Position numbers and translations under genes: made by a program
Assembly: GCA_964568145.1 (NCBI GenBank)
Contig: CAZMOZ010000014.1
Location: 1 to 64,000 of the forward strand
Direction: 5' to 3'
Length of the DNA stretch: 64,000 bases
Source of the DNA: DSVZ01 sp964568145
GTDB lineage: Bacteria; Verrucomicrobiota; Verrucomicrobiia; Limisphaerales; J093
Part shown: positions 62,222-64,000 of the stretch, piece by piece
Layout of the letters: each line of letters starts with the position of its first letter
Numbering within the stretch: position 1 is the first letter of the stretch
The notes under the pieces: model-generated
Databases searched by the model: none
What the model was told of the DNA's origin: nothing
The model's input: only the letters and a program-made list of their open reading frames with translations

Positions 62222-64000
62222 ATGAAGTGGCTTTGCACAATCGTGGTTGGAATCGGCTTGCTGCCGGCCGCTTGGGCGGCCGGGGCCGGGCCGCAACCCT
62301 CGTACGTGAACCGCGGCACGACGAGCTACGCCGTGCCGCCTACGCAGACCAATCCGAACGCGTTCAACTTCTTCCCCTCGCGGGTGTTTCCCAACCCGGC
62401 GATTCCGCCCATCTTCATCAATCCCGGCACGGTCAATTTCACCAACCCGCCGCAGATCAACGCCACTGCGTTCCTGAACTTGGGCAATTTCGGAGTTCAG
62501 ACGATTCTGCCGTACGACTTCCAGAACACCCTGTATTTCACCAATCGCGGCACGATGATCGGCGCGCCAGGCTTCCGTTTTGACTACACCGACGACTTTG
62601 GTGTCCGGCGGCCAGCGTACAACTTTGTGAACGAGGCGCCTGGCGTCATCGCGGGCTTGGAGGCCAACGGGTATTCCGGTTACAGCAACGTGTTCTTCCA
62701 GACCATGATGCAGATCCGGGCCACCAACATCCTCAGCCCAGGCTATCTGCAGGTGGGCAACGTCGGCACCCTGCGGCTGGAAGGGCAGAACGTGAACCTC
62801 GCCCGTGGCGGCTTGGAGGTGCAGCCGGTTGTCGGATCTCCGGTCGCCAACGTTTATTTCGAGCTGACCGACAGCGAACCCACACCCGACGCGTTTTACG
62901 GGGACAACGCGATCTACGACCTCTACTGGGGCGCCGGATTGCAGCAAATACCGATCCCGGGGCCAATCAACACAGCGAACATTCTGCGTTTCTTCGGAGC
63001 CGACCTGCTGGCCAGCGCGCCGACGCATCAAGTGCTGAGCGGGCCGGGATGGAACATCGGGTACACCAGTTTCAGTACCTTCGTTCCTGGGACGTACATG
63101 ACCGCTATTGGCAACACCGGGATTGTGGCTTTCACCGGGCTCACGTTGACCAACTTCGACGGCTCCATCTCGAACATCATCGTGCCCACGAACATCTTCC
63201 GGCAGGCGGTGGTGGTGGGCGTGAGTGACACCAACTTCACGGTCCGCACGAAATTCGGACCACCGGGACCGGCCGGCATGGGCTTGGGCATCGTGGCGGT
63301 GGAGATCGCCTCCGGCACCACAAACGTGGCGCGAGGCATCCCGGAGGCCAGCTCGCTCTATTTTGTGGACTACTTGGGCTACGATACCAACACTCTGGTG
63401 GTAACCAATCTTGGCCCTTGGGTGCCCACTGGCCGGCCTTACGCGTACGAGATTTACCGCGAGCTGCCGTTCTTCGAGTCGCTTGGCGCCAACGGCAACA
63501 GCCCGCTCTTCAACACCTTCCTGTACCACCGCTCGTTCTCGAACGTCTTTGCCACGAACCTCTACGCCGGCTATGCGGCGTCCATTGACAACGTGGCCGC
63601 CCGTCCGCCGGTCGTGCCTGGATCCACAACGACCAACACGCCCGGCCGGATCGAAATCCAGGCGGACACGCTCGACCTGACCAAGACCCGCATCCGGGGC
63701 ATCACCTTGGTCGAGATCAAGACCGCGCACCTGAAGAGCAGTGACGGCGCTGTGGTGGACGTGGAGAATCTGATCTACGACATTGGGTCCACCAACGGCC
63801 TGCTCACCATGCGCAATCTGGCCCGGGAAAGCGCGCACGCCGTCCGGGGTGAACTGCAGGCGTGGACTGGCATCTGGTCCAACCAGTTCGCGCTGGTGCT
63901 CTCCAACTGGTTCATTGACGCCAACACCAACTACTTCAACCCCGTGACCAACGCGGTGGACGTCAACTTGTATTGCCTGATCCTGAGCGCGGACCTGCTT
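62222..64000 (+). CDS. Large secreted surface protein (3' end outside window)
   Basis: A frame of 593 codons open to the window edge. The ATG at 62222 begins a signal peptide (MKWLCTIVVGIGLLPAAWAA). The visible part is beta-strand-rich and Asn/Thr/Phe-rich, with many 'TN' pairs (AFNFFPSRVFPNPAIPPIFI, LEANGYSGYSNVFFQTMMQI, NIIVPTNIFRQAVVVGVSDT) and no recognised domain. The composition resembles adhesin or autotransporter-like surface proteins. It starts 46 bases after the previous gene and is probably in the same operon. Full size and any C-terminal sorting signal are unknown. Confidence 0.8.
   Translation, partial: MKWLCTIVVGIGLLPAAWAAGAGPQPSYVNRGTTSYAVPPTQTNPNAFNFFPSRVFPNPAIPPIFINPGTVNFTNPPQINATAFLNLGNFGVQTILPYDFQNTLYFTNRGTMIGAPGFRFDYTDDFGVRRPAYNFVNEAPGVIAGLEANGYSGYSNVFFQTMMQIRATNILSPGYLQVGNVGTLRLEGQNVNLARGGLEVQPVVGSPVANVYFELTDSEPTPDAFYGDNAIYDLYWGAGLQQIPIPGPINTANILRFFGADLLASAPTHQVLSGPGWNIGYTSFSTFVPGTYMTAIGNTGIVAFTGLTLTNFDGSISNIIVPTNIFRQAVVVGVSDTNFTVRTKFGPPGPAGMGLGIVAVEIASGTTNVARGIPEASSLYFVDYLGYDTNTLVVTNLGPWVPTGRPYAYEIYRELPFFESLGANGNSPLFNTFLYHRSFSNVFATNLYAGYAASIDNVAARPPVVPGSTTTNTPGRIEIQADTLDLTKTRIRGITLVEIKTAHLKSSDGAVVDVENLIYDIGSTNGLLTMRNLARESAHAVRGELQAWTGIWSNQFALVLSNWFIDANTNYFNPVTNAVDVNLYCLILSADLL

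Overview
The window is a GC-rich chromosomal segment of a Gram-negative bacterium, most likely a member of the Verrucomicrobiota (Limisphaerales/Pedosphaera-like; this placement is inference). The clues are an H-X9-DG pseudopilin, a PEP-CTERM protein with an exosortase, a gene run resembling the Akkermansia Amuc_1101-1098 pilus-like operon, and secreted proteins with a short Fn3-like tail ending in a 'YYRV/FYRL' motif. I see no rRNA, tRNA, CRISPR array or prophage.

Layout. 1-6 kb (minus): the start of pyruvate phosphate dikinase and a giant TPM/YgcG-like coiled-coil membrane protein. 6.2-8.5 kb (minus): a cobalamin riboswitch followed by a secreted beta-rich protein and an H-X9-DG pseudopilin. 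8.8-11.1 kb: pdxH, a DUF1080 protein and a Bcp peroxiredoxin. 11.5-18.5 kb (minus): a compact pilus/type II secretion operon (lipoprotein secretin, PilM-PilN fusion, PilO-like, PilP-like, PilB/GspE ATPase). 19.2-27 kb (plus): a cbb3 oxidase operon (ccoI, ccoS, ccoNO fusion, ccoQ, mono-haem ccoP, ccoG, fixH). 27.2-36.6 kb: a GH16 gene broken by a stop codon, a DEAD-box helicase, a nucleotidyltransferase-GNAT fusion with a small partner, alaS carrying an in-frame transposase, mqnD, and a second small-protein/nucleotidyltransferase pair. 36.7-42.7 kb: a TSUP permease, a DUF3592 gene broken by a stop codon, a P-loop NTPase, a response regulator, mazG and proB. 43-51.4 kb (plus): a PEP-CTERM protein, a PKD-domain protein, an exosortase, an EpsI-like protein, a polyprenyl glycosylphosphotransferase and a UDP-glucuronate decarboxylase, which together form an exopolysaccharide/protein-sorting locus. 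51.6-64 kb (plus): a second pilus-like operon (PilM-like, Amuc_1100-like, Amuc_1099-like, a secretin split into two separately exported halves), followed by three large secreted proteins, the last running off the window.

The most unusual points are: (1) alanyl-tRNA synthetase interrupted in frame by a complete REP-associated tyrosine transposase flanked by 28-bp inverted repeats; (2) a secretin whose C-terminal half is a separate gene with its own signal peptide; (3) a textbook cobalamin riboswitch placed in front of a surface protein and pseudopilin of unknown role; (4) a dispersed double-hairpin repeat family with five intergenic copies, and a second palindromic family found twice, each time between convergent genes.
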